64,000 bases of DNA. It comes from Natronorubrum aibiense (lineage in GTDB: Archaea > Halobacteriota > Halobacteria > Halobacteriales > Natrialbaceae). Position numbers and translations under genes: made by a program. Shown here piece by piece: positions 1-7,614 of the stretch. The stretch covers positions 248,001 through 312,000 of the forward strand of contig NZ_CP045490.1 in NCBI RefSeq assembly GCF_009392895.1, written 5' to 3'. The notes beneath the pieces were generated by a model. The model made no database searches, was not told the DNA's origin, and saw only the letters and a program-made list of their open reading frames with translations. Every line of letters begins with the position of its first letter. Within the stretch, counting starts at the first letter, position 1.

Positions 1-363
1 CGTATCTCGAACGCTTCAAAGTTCCAGCAGTGGGCGTTCAGGGAACTCCAACGCCACGTCGAATACAAAGCCGACGAATACGGCATCAACGTGGACGACG
101 TTGCGCCTGCCTATACGAGTCAGCGGTGCAGCCACGGTGAGTGTGGGTTCACGCACGAGGACAACCGTGATGGTGATGAGTTTGAGTGTCTGAAGTGCGG
201 AAAGCAGTTACACAGCGATTACAACGCCGCTCGGAACGTCGGGTGGCGTCTTGTTCAGCACTGGCTCAAGTCTAGTGCTGAACGAGCCACCAGTCAACTG
301 GCTCTCAAGTCAGGGACGTTGAACGCGAACGGTCGGTTTCGACCTACTGCGCTACGTAGTTAG
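1..363 (+). CDS. tnpB: IS200/IS605-type TnpB (OrfB) C-terminal part, cut by window edge
   Basis: TnpB is the RNA-guided nuclease encoded by IS200/IS605 and IS1341-type elements. The frame is open from base 1, so the N-terminus lies outside the window. The visible part has the zinc-ribbon region (CGFTHEDNR, then CLKCG) followed by SDYNAARN, which supplies the last RuvC aspartate, and a tail ending in a LALKSGTLN-like segment typical of haloarchaeal TnpB. The first zinc-ribbon half reads CSHGEC, with four residues between the cysteines, whereas the related copy at 6472-6753 reads CSHC. That two-residue insertion may disturb zinc binding. The stop codon sits directly before the element's right-end hairpin. 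Family assignment is secure; whether this copy is active cannot be told from a fragment. Confidence 0.85.
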   Translation, partial: RISNASKFQQWAFRELQRHVEYKADEYGINVDDVAPAYTSQRCSHGECGFTHEDNRDGDEFECLKCGKQLHSDYNAARNVGWRLVQHWLKSSAERATSQLALKSGTLNANGRFRPTALRS

Positions 364-412
364 AGCGGGAGTCCACTGATAAGCCTCGGGGCTTGACCCC
401 GAGGTAGTTGAC
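364..412 (+). mobile_element. IS200/IS605 right end with hairpin (candidate omega-RNA 3' part)
   Basis: Immediately after the TnpB stop is a perfect 8-bp stem (CCTCGGGG / CCCCGAGG) with a CTTGA loop, ending near GTTGAC. Nearly the same sequence follows the second TnpB remnant at 6754-6803. Right ends of this family carry subterminal hairpins, and the guide (omega) RNA usually overlaps the tnpB 3' end and this right end. The hairpin is visible; the RNA is inferred. Confidence 0.7.
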
Positions 413-519
413 CAATTTGTACTACATCCGAGCTATGTATTCAGCACGACTGCTGAAATATATCACGGATTTAGGGTTTCAACAGAGCATAAAAATACGA
501 TAAGCGTGTTTGCCGACCG

Positions 520-1644
520 TTATTCCGGTGGAAGTGACTTGTAGTGCCAGTCTCCACGTTCGGGAATGTCCTCAGCAGCAGTGGGATCGACATTGTACAG
601 AGACCCGTCAGCGGTCGCTTCGAAGATACTCATGAGTTGTTCGAGCGCCAATCGATTGAGGTGTCCCTGTGATTTCTGTCCGACACCAGCCCGGTGCTCA
701 AGCAGGATACTGCCGAGTCCGCGCAGGCCGTACCCGTTTCGTGCGATCCCTGGATATGTACCGCCGGGATATTGCGTAATATTAGCGTAGCCGAACGGTT
801 GGGCGTGATCGTATATTACGCGGCACAGTTGCTTCGAGAGATTCTGTGGCCCCTCTTCGACGTGCTCGTTGATAGGCCAGAAGATAGAACTCTTAATCAT
901 GTCCCCGTCGTCGTCTTTGTACGTTCCTTGATTATGGACGTCAGCGATCCAGAGCGGATCGACTGCTTCAACGGTTTCCTGCACTGCGACCGCTTCCGGA
1001 ATCGGATTCTCGGGATACTCGTCGGGGTAGTTCTGATACAGTCGACTCTCCTCCCAGTCTGGATCGTGATACCGATTGATATCCCACCCGACACCCTCAG
1101 AGCCCGCCGTAAAGAACCCCTCACTGGTATCTCTCGCGGGTGCGTCCGAATCAATGTTGTAGCGCTGTGGGATCTCGGCACCGTCGACGTTCACGCGGGG
1201 AACCACGTGAACCGTAAGTTCGTCAAGGATGTCTTGCGCAACCGTTCCGTTGTTCCCGAGGAGGCTCAGGAGGTTGGTAAGGACGGCTTCCGTTCCCGTC
1301 GGTTCATTCCCGTGTTGTTGTGTGATAACGAAGACGTCCTCGGCCCCATCGCCAACTGTCGCGCGAAAAATATCTCGCCCTTGGTTCGACTGGCCAATCG
1401 TATCGACCGAGACACGTCCCTGTGTGTTCTGTTCGATCTGCTCGAGACGCTTGACTAACTCTTCGTAGTCGTAAAACCCGTCGTAGCGAACTTCCTGCTC
1501 TCCTGTGAGCCACGGCCCGTTCGGAACGATATGGTCGTCATCATGACCTGCCGAAGCAACACCACTGACAGCCCCGACGGTGACTGCTCCACCAAGGGTC
1601 TTCAGCACTGTACGTCTGGTTGATTTGAGATAATTTCTATTCAT
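520..1644 (-). CDS. Tat-exported M14-family zinc carboxypeptidase
   Basis: A 374-residue protein of the M14 metallocarboxypeptidase family, predicted to act outside the cell and trim C-terminal residues from peptides. The start chosen is the ATG at 1644, because it places a Tat signal at the N-terminus (TRRTVLKTLGG followed by a hydrophobic stretch); the longer open frame adds 25 residues with no signal character. Zinc-site motifs visible in order are HGNE (HxxE), WDINR with the substrate-binding arginine, ADVHNQG with the third zinc ligand, and LLEHRAG with the probable catalytic glutamate. The C-terminus ends shortly after this motif, as in a compact catalytic domain. It stands alone between two mobile-element remnants. 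The precise substrate is unknown. Confidence 0.85.
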   Translation of the reverse strand: MNRNYLKSTRRTVLKTLGGAVTVGAVSGVASAGHDDDHIVPNGPWLTGEQEVRYDGFYDYEELVKRLEQIEQNTQGRVSVDTIGQSNQGRDIFRATVGDGAEDVFVITQQHGNEPTGTEAVLTNLLSLLGNNGTVAQDILDELTVHVVPRVNVDGAEIPQRYNIDSDAPARDTSEGFFTAGSEGVGWDINRYHDPDWEESRLYQNYPDEYPENPIPEAVAVQETVEAVDPLWIADVHNQGTYKDDDGDMIKSSIFWPINEHVEEGPQNLSKQLCRVIYDHAQPFGYANITQYPGGTYPGIARNGYGLRGLGSILLEHRAGVGQKSQGHLNRLALEQLMSIFEATADGSLYNVDPTAAEDIPERGDWHYKSLPPE

Positions 1645-1670
1645 CTGCGAATATAATTCTATACCAACGA

Positions 1671-1680
1671 TCACATAAAT
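1671..1680 (-). promoter_or_regulatory. TATA-like box for the carboxypeptidase gene
   Basis: On the minus strand an ATTTATG-type AT-rich block lies about 27-36 nt before the ATG at 1644, the spacing expected for a leaderless haloarchaeal transcript. It supports the shorter start. Confidence 0.4.
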
Positions 1681-1707
1681 ATGAATGTCTTTCTCACACA
1701 TTGAAAG

Positions 1708-2010
1708 TGGTTTGCTCAATCTCGCAGCCGACTGCTGGTGACAAAGTCGACCACCTCGAGTTGCTGGAAGATCCGCCGGCGATCCTACGGGATAGTTGCT
1801 GCACCGGTGCGCTCACAGATGAGACACTCGAGGATCCCGAGACGCTTCGAGAGGCGTTTATCGAGTGAGCCACCGACCTCGAGGATCGTGATCGCTTCCT
1901 CTACATCGAGATTTCACTCGAGCAGACCGAACTCAACTGCAATCGAACTCAGGTGCAGCCGAGATCAGCGCTGCTAGCACTGTTCTGGACGACAATCTCA
2001 GTATCTTCCT
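1708..2010 (+). pseudogene. Decayed coding remnant of unknown family
   Basis: One frame reads as haloarchaeal-type acidic protein (GDKVDHLELLEDPPAIL...), hits an in-frame stop near 1867, and resumes as ATDLEDRDRFLYIEISLEQ before losing sense. Codon use is like that of real genes nearby. I do not recognise the family. It sits in a row of gene fragments. Confidence 0.25.
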
Positions 2011-2086
2011 CACCCTGAATCCGGAGTTTTCGATACTAATCCGCCGAAACGCACAAGTCATTATCGTACGAATCATTATGTAGAGT

Positions 2087-2300
2087 ATGACCTTCTACGA
2101 CCGGGATGACGAACTCGCTGCACTCGAGACTGCGTTCAATTCTCCCGGCCACGATTTCTACGTCATCTACGGGCGACGCCGCATCGGGAAAATGAAATTG
2201 CTCAAAGAATTACTGTACTGACCGTCCCCACATATACTACCTCGCAGCTCAAGAAGCCGAACACCGCCAGTGTGAGAAGTTCGTTGAAAACGAGAACTCA
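2087..2300 (+). pseudogene. Archaeal AAA-type ATPase (PF01637-like) N-terminal fragment
   Basis: From the ATG at 2087 the product reads MTFYDRDDELAALETAF, then a P-loop-like GRRRIGKMKLLKE. This matches the opening of the archaeal ATPase family, where an N-terminal E/R-x-E-L-x-x-L motif precedes a GRRRxGKT/S Walker A. Here the conserved T/S after GK is methionine, which should abolish nucleotide binding. A stop occurs after 44 codons, while a neighbouring frame continues with PHIYYLAAQEAEHR, the expected next segment, so a frameshift is present. The rest of the roughly 450-residue protein is absent, replaced by mobile-element sequence. Confidence 0.6.
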
Positions 2301-2520
2301 GGGCTGATGGCTCAGCCCGTGGTCCATGGACAGAACAGTCCACGGAGTGGATACCGATCGGTGCCACGCTTCCAGTGGGACGACCATGAGTGGCAACACT
2401 CTGGTCTTTCGACCAACGAAGAATCCACAAACCGCGAGAGAGCCCGTAAGGAATCTCTCCCTACGGTGTCAGCATAGCCTGACTCACACGTAGGAATCCC
2501 ACGACTTCAGTCGTGTGGAG
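2301..2520 (+). mobile_element. Solo right end of an IS200/IS605 or IS1341-type element
   Basis: The block ends with a hairpin CACGAC-TTCA-GTCGTG (2500-2515) followed by GGAGGAAGTCAA, resembling right ends of haloarchaeal IS1341-type elements. The preceding roughly 200 bases could be a decayed TnpB tail (a frame ending ...ERARKESLPTVSA), but it lacks the zinc ribbon. It separates the ATPase fragment from the winged-helix fragment. Confidence 0.4.
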
Positions 2521-2531
2521 GAAGTCAAGCA

Positions 2532-2780
2532 GACCTCCTTGGGATCTACGAGTACCCACCAAACAAGGAAAAGCGCGGCTTGCCGTGGAAATTCTACGGC
2601 TTTACTGAGTATGGTGCCGATGTCCTCGGAGACTTCAATTATCTCAAGGGCGTTCCGATGGCCCGTGCTGTTCATCAAAAAACGCGAAAGCCCGAAAAGA
2701 TTGAGCGGCACGAAACAGCTCCACGACCGCCCCTCGCAAAACCAGTCCGTGCGACGTTCCAACTCGACGATAAGACATAA
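2532..2780 (+). pseudogene. C-terminal fragment of a haloarchaeal winged-helix regulator
   Basis: The frame reads LLGIYEYPPNKEKRGLPW, then YGFTEYGADVL and ARAVHQKTRKPEKIERHE. This resembles the distal half of small winged-helix (ArsR/MarR-like) proteins common next to haloarchaeal mobile elements, from the wing through the C-terminal helix. No start or recognition helix is present upstream; the sequence instead runs into the IS right end. It is a fragment truncated by that element. Family assignment is from memory of similar proteins, so moderate. Confidence 0.45.
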
Positions 2781-2826
2781 GGCCGGCTTCCGTCTCCTCG
2801 AGATTATACGAGGTGCAGGCGCAATA

Positions 2827-2846
2827 CCACGGCGTTCACGCCGTGG
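2827..2846 (+). repeat. Perfect 8-bp hairpin, probable IS200/IS605 end
   Basis: CCACGGCG, loop TTCA, CGCCGTGG. Stem length and loop match the hairpin at 2498-2518, suggesting another solo end of a related element. No tnpB remnant can be read next to it. Confidence 0.45.
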
Positions 2847-2939
2847 ATACGCGCCGTCACAGAACGGCGCCAACCACCGAGAACAGCACGGCAGGATATT
2901 CCACCGTCTTTAATCTGAACCTTTACAAGAAAAGCGAGT

Positions 2940-3059
2940 ATGACACTGACCTACGACTCGAAAAGCGAGTTCGAGACAGAGTGGACGCCGATCAAGCGGC
3001 CGTTCATCCCCGACGTTAACTTACCAGACGCGAATTATTCGCGTGACATCTCATCCTGA
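2940..3059 (+). CDS. Short ORF of 39 codons, possible truncated replication-associated protein
   Basis: Begins MTLTYDSKSEFETEW and ends at a TGA after 39 residues. A TTTAAT block at about 2911-2916 is placed like a leaderless promoter. The protein is acidic and rich in D, E and P; I recognise no domain. It could be the N-terminal stub of a larger gene whose C-terminal part is the primase fragment at 3132-3500. Low confidence as a working gene. Confidence 0.3.
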   Translation: MTLTYDSKSEFETEWTPIKRPFIPDVNLPDANYSRDISS

Positions 3060-3131
3060 TACACCCTACAGATGGGGGTCACCTGCTCTTCCAGCAGGCA
3101 ATACACACGAACTGTCTGCATCGCCGGATGA

Positions 3132-3500
3132 CGAGGAACTCTGGCCGGCTGCCCTTCTGTTGAGCATTCCAAGGCTGTGGAGTCGTCCCAATCGGCCGAG
3201 TTGCGTTCATCAGTAGAGCAATCTGTGCAGATCGAACCAGATAGTGATGGTATCGAGGCGTTCGCAGCGATGTACATCAGAGAAGCAGATGGTGTGCAGA
3301 TACCGAAGGAGGAATTGTTTCAGGCATACTCGAGATGGACTGATCAGCACGACATTGATGGTACAAACGCGAGCTGGTTCGGTCGGAAGCTTGCGAACGT
3401 CGTTGAGTATGAAGATGACCGTATCAGAGACGGCGACAATCTGGTAACAGTCTACACTGGAATCGACCTGACCGGCGATGGATCAAAGCTCCTTGAATGA
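3132..3500 (+). pseudogene. C-terminal domain fragment of a plasmid/virus D5-type primase-helicase
   Basis: The readable product (GTG at 3177, 107 residues) contains FAAMYIREADGVQIPKEEL, FQAYSRWTDQH and NASWFGRKLANVV, the pattern of the winged-helix C-terminal domain of D5/P4-like primase-helicases of haloarchaeal plasmids and viruses. The superfamily III helicase core that should precede it is missing, and a stop at 3129-3131 closes the frame upstream. It is therefore a remnant, unless expressed as a free DNA-binding domain. Its position just before the iteron-like repeats and the primase-polymerase gene suggests all belong to one former replicon. Confidence 0.5.
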
Positions 3501-3627
3501 GATTCATATCATAACGATGTCTGTATTTCAAGAGAATAAAACACCGGATACCTCTGCATGAGCACTAGTATTCTGATCTCCACTTATCAGGCCATTTGCG
3601 CGCCAATTTTTGGTTTACACCACTATT

Positions 3628-3713
3628 TGTTCAGGGCAAATTAATTGTTCAGGTTAAAAATCTGAAAAATGTTCAGGGTAAAACCGCAGGACGGAAGCGA
3701 TGTTCATGGCAAA
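3628..3713 (+). repeat. Four iteron-like direct repeats, candidate replication origin
   Basis: Four direct copies of a 13-base word close to TGTTCAGGGYAAA start at 3628, 3646, 3670 and 3701. Copies 1 and 3 match the consensus, copy 2 reads TGTTCAGGTTAAA and copy 4 TGTTCATGGCAAA. They lie in AT-rich DNA (an ATTTTTGGTTTA stretch at 3606-3617) about 145 bases before the primase-polymerase start. Direct repeats beside a replication gene are the usual architecture of iteron-controlled plasmid origins. The alternative is an operator array for autoregulation of the downstream gene. Confidence 0.6.
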
Positions 3714-3856
3714 TCGAGGGTCAAAACCAACTAGTATAGAAGGGATAGCCCCCGTTGGACAGGGTAGCGAACAGCCCACTGAATTTCGCTGTGTTTGTCA
3801 ACATCGTGATAGTGAGTGCACGATGTCCAAATGGACGTATATTACGAGGTCGATCG

Positions 3857-5119
3857 ATGATGTCTGAGAGTGCTGTCTCGGTACTCCCCGAGGAACTACG
3901 TGAGCGCGACCAGTGGGTCTGCTGGAAAGAAGAACCTCGAGATGGGAAGCCGACGAAGATACCAGTGACGCCAGGCAGTGGTGCGTTCGCATCATCGACG
4001 GATCCCGAAACATGGGCGTCGTTCGAGACAGCGCTCGAGTACGCCGGCACGGAGAACGCCGATGGTATCGGCTTCGTCTTTACCGACGACGATCCTATCG
4101 TCGGCGTGGATCTGGATGACTGTCGAAGTCCCGAAAGCGGCGACGTCGACGATACAGCACTGGACATCATTGAACGACTCGATTCCTATACGGAGATCTC
4201 TCCGTCGGGTACTGAGTTTCATGTGCTCATCAAGGGAGAGCTCCCGGATGGACGGAACCGCCGTGGCAGCATCGAACTGTATGACACTGCTCGGTTTTTC
4301 ACCGTGACTGGCGACCATCTCGAGGACACGCCACCTCGTGTTGCACGTCGGCAGGACGCGCTCATCGCGATCCATCGTGAGTACGTCCAGGACACTGAGC
4401 CGGACTCAGAGCACGAATCTGGGAACCGTCGCACTAGGGACGAGACGGAAACGAGGGGTAGTGCAGCCCATACTGACGTTGATCTCGAGGACGAGGACCG
4501 GCTCGAGCGAACACGGAACGCATCGAACGGCGAGAAATTCGAGCGGTTGTGGCGTGGCTCAACTGCTGGATACGAGAGTCAGTCAGAGGCGGACATGGCG
4601 CTGTGCTGTCTGCTGGCGTTCTGGACTGGTGGGGATCAGCAGCAGATGGATCGGCTCTTCCGCAAATCGGGACTGCTCCGAGACAAGTGGGATGAAGTCC
4701 ACTATGCTGACGGCTCTACGTACGGCGAAAAGACCATCGAACGAGCGATCGCGAGCACCTCTGAGTTCTACGATCCGGACACTCGAGAGACGGCAACCGA
4801 ATCAGCTCCCAGAACAAGCGAGCCGTCGACCACTGCTAGCCGTGACGAATCAAAGCGGACTCAGAATCGTGCGTATCTGGTCGAGAAGAATCGACTGTTG
4901 ACTGACCGTATCGACGAACTCGAGACCACGCTCGAACAGAAAACTGAACGTATCAATCGTCTCGAGGCAACGATCGAGGATCTCGAAACCGAACTTGCAG
5001 AGCGTAACCGAGAGATCGAGCAGACTCGAGAAGAACAAGCTGAGACGATGTCCGACTGTGATACCGCTTCAGAGACAGCCTCTCTGTGGGGACGATTATT
5101 CGGAGGTAGCTCCAAGTAA
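3857..5119 (+). CDS. Primase-polymerase of the NrS-1-like / haloarchaeal replicon type
   Basis: A 420-residue protein. The N-terminal half reads LREREQWV-like (RERDQWVCWKEEPRDGKPTKIP), then DGIGFVFTDDDPIVGVDLDDC, TEISPSGTEFHVL and RRGSIELYDTARFFTVTG. This is the PrimPol-like catalytic core found in phage NrS-1 polymerase relatives and many haloarchaeal plasmid and proviral proteins: the DLDD acidic pair and SGxxxH are the probable metal and catalytic motifs. Residues about 220-310 carry the conserved helical region with ADMALCCLLAFWTG and ERAIASTSEFY. The last about 70 residues are a heptad-like coiled coil (RIDELETTLEQ...). The start chosen is the first of two adjacent ATGs (3857, 3860), preceded by GAGGT. 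No helicase domain is present, so it would need a partner. Likely recently mobile: its neighbours are IS remnants. Confidence 0.7.
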   Translation: MMSESAVSVLPEELRERDQWVCWKEEPRDGKPTKIPVTPGSGAFASSTDPETWASFETALEYAGTENADGIGFVFTDDDPIVGVDLDDCRSPESGDVDDTALDIIERLDSYTEISPSGTEFHVLIKGELPDGRNRRGSIELYDTARFFTVTGDHLEDTPPRVARRQDALIAIHREYVQDTEPDSEHESGNRRTRDETETRGSAAHTDVDLEDEDRLERTRNASNGEKFERLWRGSTAGYESQSEADMALCCLLAFWTGGDQQQMDRLFRKSGLLRDKWDEVHYADGSTYGEKTIERAIASTSEFYDPDTRETATESAPRTSEPSTTASRDESKRTQNRAYLVEKNRLLTDRIDELETTLEQKTERINRLEATIEDLETELAERNREIEQTREEQAETMSDCDTASETASLWGRLFGGSSK

Positions 5120-5243
5120 CAGTCATTGGGAGGATCGTTTCTTCAATTCAGAGTAAGATATGATAGGAGCACTCGATTCGGTAAGTAAGTCTGCGAACTG
5201 AGCACCGTCTACAGAAAGTATTTGGATGAATTCTGTAATGTAG

Positions 5244-5513
5244 TTGAATGATGTTTGGGACTTTGATATTGAATATTTACTCCGATTGGTATGTGTGTGG
5301 CTCGTCGTCCTTCCGTTGATTGCTATTGTCGGTTCTGATACGTTTTTCTTTCTTGCACACCGGACGATGGCTCTTCTGAGAGTCTGTGAAGGGTATGGGT
5401 GTGTCTCGTTTGGTATCACGGTGGGAGTCGCTTATATCGCGGTGATTTCTGTTCCAGTGGCTATTACTATTCTCTGGGTTTGGGACAGATTAGAAATCAG
5501 TAGTGGGAACTAA
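5244..5513 (+). CDS. Small two-segment membrane protein, unknown function
   Basis: An 89-residue ORF that must start at TTG 5244, because a stop precedes it and no ATG lies nearby. Two hydrophobic stretches (LVCVWLVVLPLIAIVG and VGVAYIAVISVPVAITILWVW) predict two membrane helices with a short loop containing HRTMALLR. Codon use is less GC-biased than neighbouring genes, which fits foreign or decaying DNA. I recognise no family. It follows the primase-polymerase by 124 bases and may belong to the same replicon. Confidence 0.4.
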   Translation: MNDVWDFDIEYLLRLVCVWLVVLPLIAIVGSDTFFFLAHRTMALLRVCEGYGCVSFGITVGVAYIAVISVPVAITILWVWDRLEISSGN

Positions 5514-5654
5514 GGTGGCTGTACTTGTCACGAGTTTCGTGAGTCTTTCAGAATGAAGAAACAGGGCAATGGTCTACCGATACCCTCGCGACTGTGATGT
5601 CGTGTTTATCATCCCGAGAAGGGTGCGGGCGGTCGAACTGCCCCGAGATAGCGT

Positions 5655-6119
5655 ATGACTTCTGAGCGACAGCACCCACGAGACCGTGGTATCGATCGAG
5701 CACCAGCCCACCGACAGCCCACTGAACCACCCTGGTCCGGCCTCGAGTTGCGCATTCCGAACGACCGAAGTCGGGAGTCACTTATCTCATTCGTCGAGTG
5801 TGTTCTCGTCGAACTCACGCATGCAGACGTCGGTGCCGAGTATCGATCGTCGAACGTTTGGGGAGTCAAACGAACCCAGTACATCGCCGCCGAGACGACC
5901 GGCCAGCTCTTCAGGAAGCGCCATTACGACGAACAGCTTGGCAGGCACGAACACATGATGTCTCGGCAGGACGTGCGTAATGAACTGATCAAACGCCTCG
6001 CACGGCCTGCGTCACTGGCGACGAACCAGAGTCATGAACATCCTGTTGAAGAACCAGATACGTTCCAGGTGAAGCCAACGTGGCAACTGCGAACAGGTCG
6101 ACGGACCAGCAAGAGGTAG
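5655..6119 (+). CDS. Hypothetical protein, 154 residues
   Basis: Starts at an ATG and has haloarchaeal-like codon use in its middle part (RESLISFVECVLVELTHADV, VWGVKRTQYIAAETTGQLFRK, QDVRNELIKRLA). The ends are rich in R, P, T and H and look less constrained. No signal peptide, membrane segment or known motif is visible. The long antisense frames over the same stretch have poorer codon character. Its position between the primase-polymerase and a TnpB remnant suggests a plasmid or viral accessory protein, but I cannot assign a function. Confidence 0.45.
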   Translation: MTSERQHPRDRGIDRAPAHRQPTEPPWSGLELRIPNDRSRESLISFVECVLVELTHADVGAEYRSSNVWGVKRTQYIAAETTGQLFRKRHYDEQLGRHEHMMSRQDVRNELIKRLARPASLATNQSHEHPVEEPDTFQVKPTWQLRTGRRTSKR

Positions 6120-6196
6120 TCACCAGCCGTCGGTACTCCAGCCTGTTGTTGGACGTAGGTCACTGACTCCAGTACGTATCATGCAGTGTCTTCGAC

Positions 6197-6753
6197 TTGA
6201 CTGTACTTCCAGCATTAGAACAGACTGGCACTCGTTCCGCACACCTCACGATTCAGTCCATCGGCAGTCGCTTCTCGGACTGGTCGTTGGACTGGCTCCA
6301 CAACCGCGCTAACGAGCTCATCGCTGAAGCGCACGATGCAGATGTGGACGGTATCATTTTCGAGAACCTTGATCACATCCGCGAGAACATCGCTAATGGG
6401 TCGAAGTTCCAGCAGTGGGCCTACGCGAAGTTCGTAGAATTCGTGGAGTACAAGGTTGAGTCCACACGGAGTTGTTCGTGGACACGGTAAACCCTGCTTA
6501 TACGAGTCAGCGGTGTAGTCACTGTGGGTTTACCCACGAGGACAACCGCGACGACAAGCAGTTCGAGTGCGTGGATTGTGGGTATGAGGTGAACGCGGAT
6601 TACAACACGGCGAAGAACATTGCCGTCCGATACTGTGGGTATATCCATCGCGGGCAGAAGTCTCGCGGTGGATGGGCTACCAGTCAACTGGCCCTCAAGT
6701 CAAGGACGTTGAACGTGAACGGCGATTACACGCCTGCCGAGTTACTCGGGTAG
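6197..6753 (+). pseudogene. tnpB: TnpB remnant, 5'-truncated and frameshifted
   Basis: The first frame reads HLTIQSIGSRFSDWSLDWLHNRANEL and FENLDHIREN, covering the RuvC-II glutamate region of TnpB, then shifts frame near 6465-6485. The second frame continues with [37 protein letters not shown] and the LALKSRTLN tail. The N-terminal half with RuvC-I is absent. It is closely related to the copy at the start of the window, in the same orientation. Inactive as a nuclease, although its right end persists. Confidence 0.85.
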
Positions 6754-6803
6754 AACGGGAGTCCACTGACAAGCCTCGGGGCTTGACCCCGAGGCGGTTG
6801 ACT
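6754..6803 (+). mobile_element. IS200/IS605 right end, second copy
   Basis: Same 8-bp stem CCTCGGGG / CCCCGAGG with CTTGA loop, and the same GGGAGTCCACTGA lead-in as at 364-412, with a handful of differences. Directly follows the TnpB stop. Confidence 0.7.
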
Positions 6804-6816
6804 TGACGGATTTGAG

Positions 6817-7107
6817 CTACGAGTCTATGAGCAGCTCACCAATATACTGTTGTTCCCATGCGCGGCGCGCTTCGGTCTCGCGTCGACCACGGCGCGTTAG
6901 TGAGTAGTAGTTCGTTCGTCGGTCGACACTCCCTTTTTCCACGAGTCCTTTGTCGACAAGTGTGTCGAGGTTCGGATACAGTCGTCCGGCGTGGATATCT
7001 TTCTCGTAGTAGTTCTCGAGTTCGTCTTTGATCGCAAGTCCGTGTGGCTCCTCGTGGCCGGCGATTGTATAGAGCAAGTCGCGTTGAAAGCCAGTCAAAT
7101 CGTACAT
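6817..7107 (-). CDS. PadR-family transcriptional regulator
   Basis: A 96-residue winged-helix protein starting at the ATG at 7107 (MYDLTGFQRDLLYTIAG). The longer frame upstream is a shadow of the signal-peptidase remnant on the other strand. Motifs GLAIKDELE (helix 2), HAGRLYPNLDTLVDKGLVEKG (recognition helix and start of wing) and DRRTNYYSLTRRGRRE (wing) are diagnostic of haloarchaeal PadR-like repressors. It lacks a long C-terminal dimerisation domain, as is normal for this short subgroup. A close relative occurs at 30836-31108. Its target is unknown; the divergent gene is a pseudogene, so it may be an orphan regulator. Confidence 0.8.
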   Translation of the reverse strand: MYDLTGFQRDLLYTIAGHEEPHGLAIKDELENYYEKDIHAGRLYPNLDTLVDKGLVEKGSVDRRTNYYSLTRRGRRETEARRAWEQQYIGELLIDS

Positions 7108-7170
7108 ACTCTGACCTATGGAAGCAGGCGAGTTAATTATAGGGAACATAGACTTTCTTGATAAACAATA

Positions 7171-7580
7171 TTGTCGGTGAAAGCCGGTCGCGAATCTTCG
7201 ATCCGCTCGGTCGTGTGCGGTTACGTCACCAGCGGCAGCATGGAACCGGAGATTGACGCCGACAACGGCTTCGTCACTATTCTGGTCGCCGTCACAGGGG
7301 ACCCGAAATCGGGTGTCGGAGTCTACGAGTCGATCGACGGCAAGTTGGTAACTCACCGTGTCGTCGACGTGACCACAGGCGGCTACGTGACACGTGACGA
7401 TGCGAACCCGATACCGATCAGGACCTGGGTGATCCACACATCACTGGCGATCAGATCGTTGCGACGGCTCTGCAACTCGACGGCACGGGTCTCACGATCC
7501 CAAAGCTGGGAACGGCAGCAGGTTGTATGACCGTGGCGGCCACGCTTGAGGCACTCAGACGACGGGCCACTACGAGCGGG
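7171..7580 (+). pseudogene. Signal peptidase I (archaeal Sec11-type) remnant
   Basis: The frame reads VTSGSMEPEIDADNGFVTIL, where SGSMEP holds the nucleophilic serine of type I signal peptidases, followed by KLVTHRVVDV with the archaeal catalytic histidine and TRDDANP with the conserved aspartate region. The N-terminal membrane helix is missing, and after DDANP the frame shifts: a neighbouring frame continues DLGDPHITGDQIVATALQLDG, as expected for the family. No intact gene remains. Confidence 0.65.
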
Positions 7581-7614
7581 CAATCGACAAGCGGCGGTCT
7601 CTGCACGTATCACC

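Noticed and set aside
694-1458. Long plus-strand open frame opposite the carboxypeptidase
   Set aside because: It is antisense to a clearly recognised M14 gene and has no family pattern; high-GC genes produce such open antisense frames.
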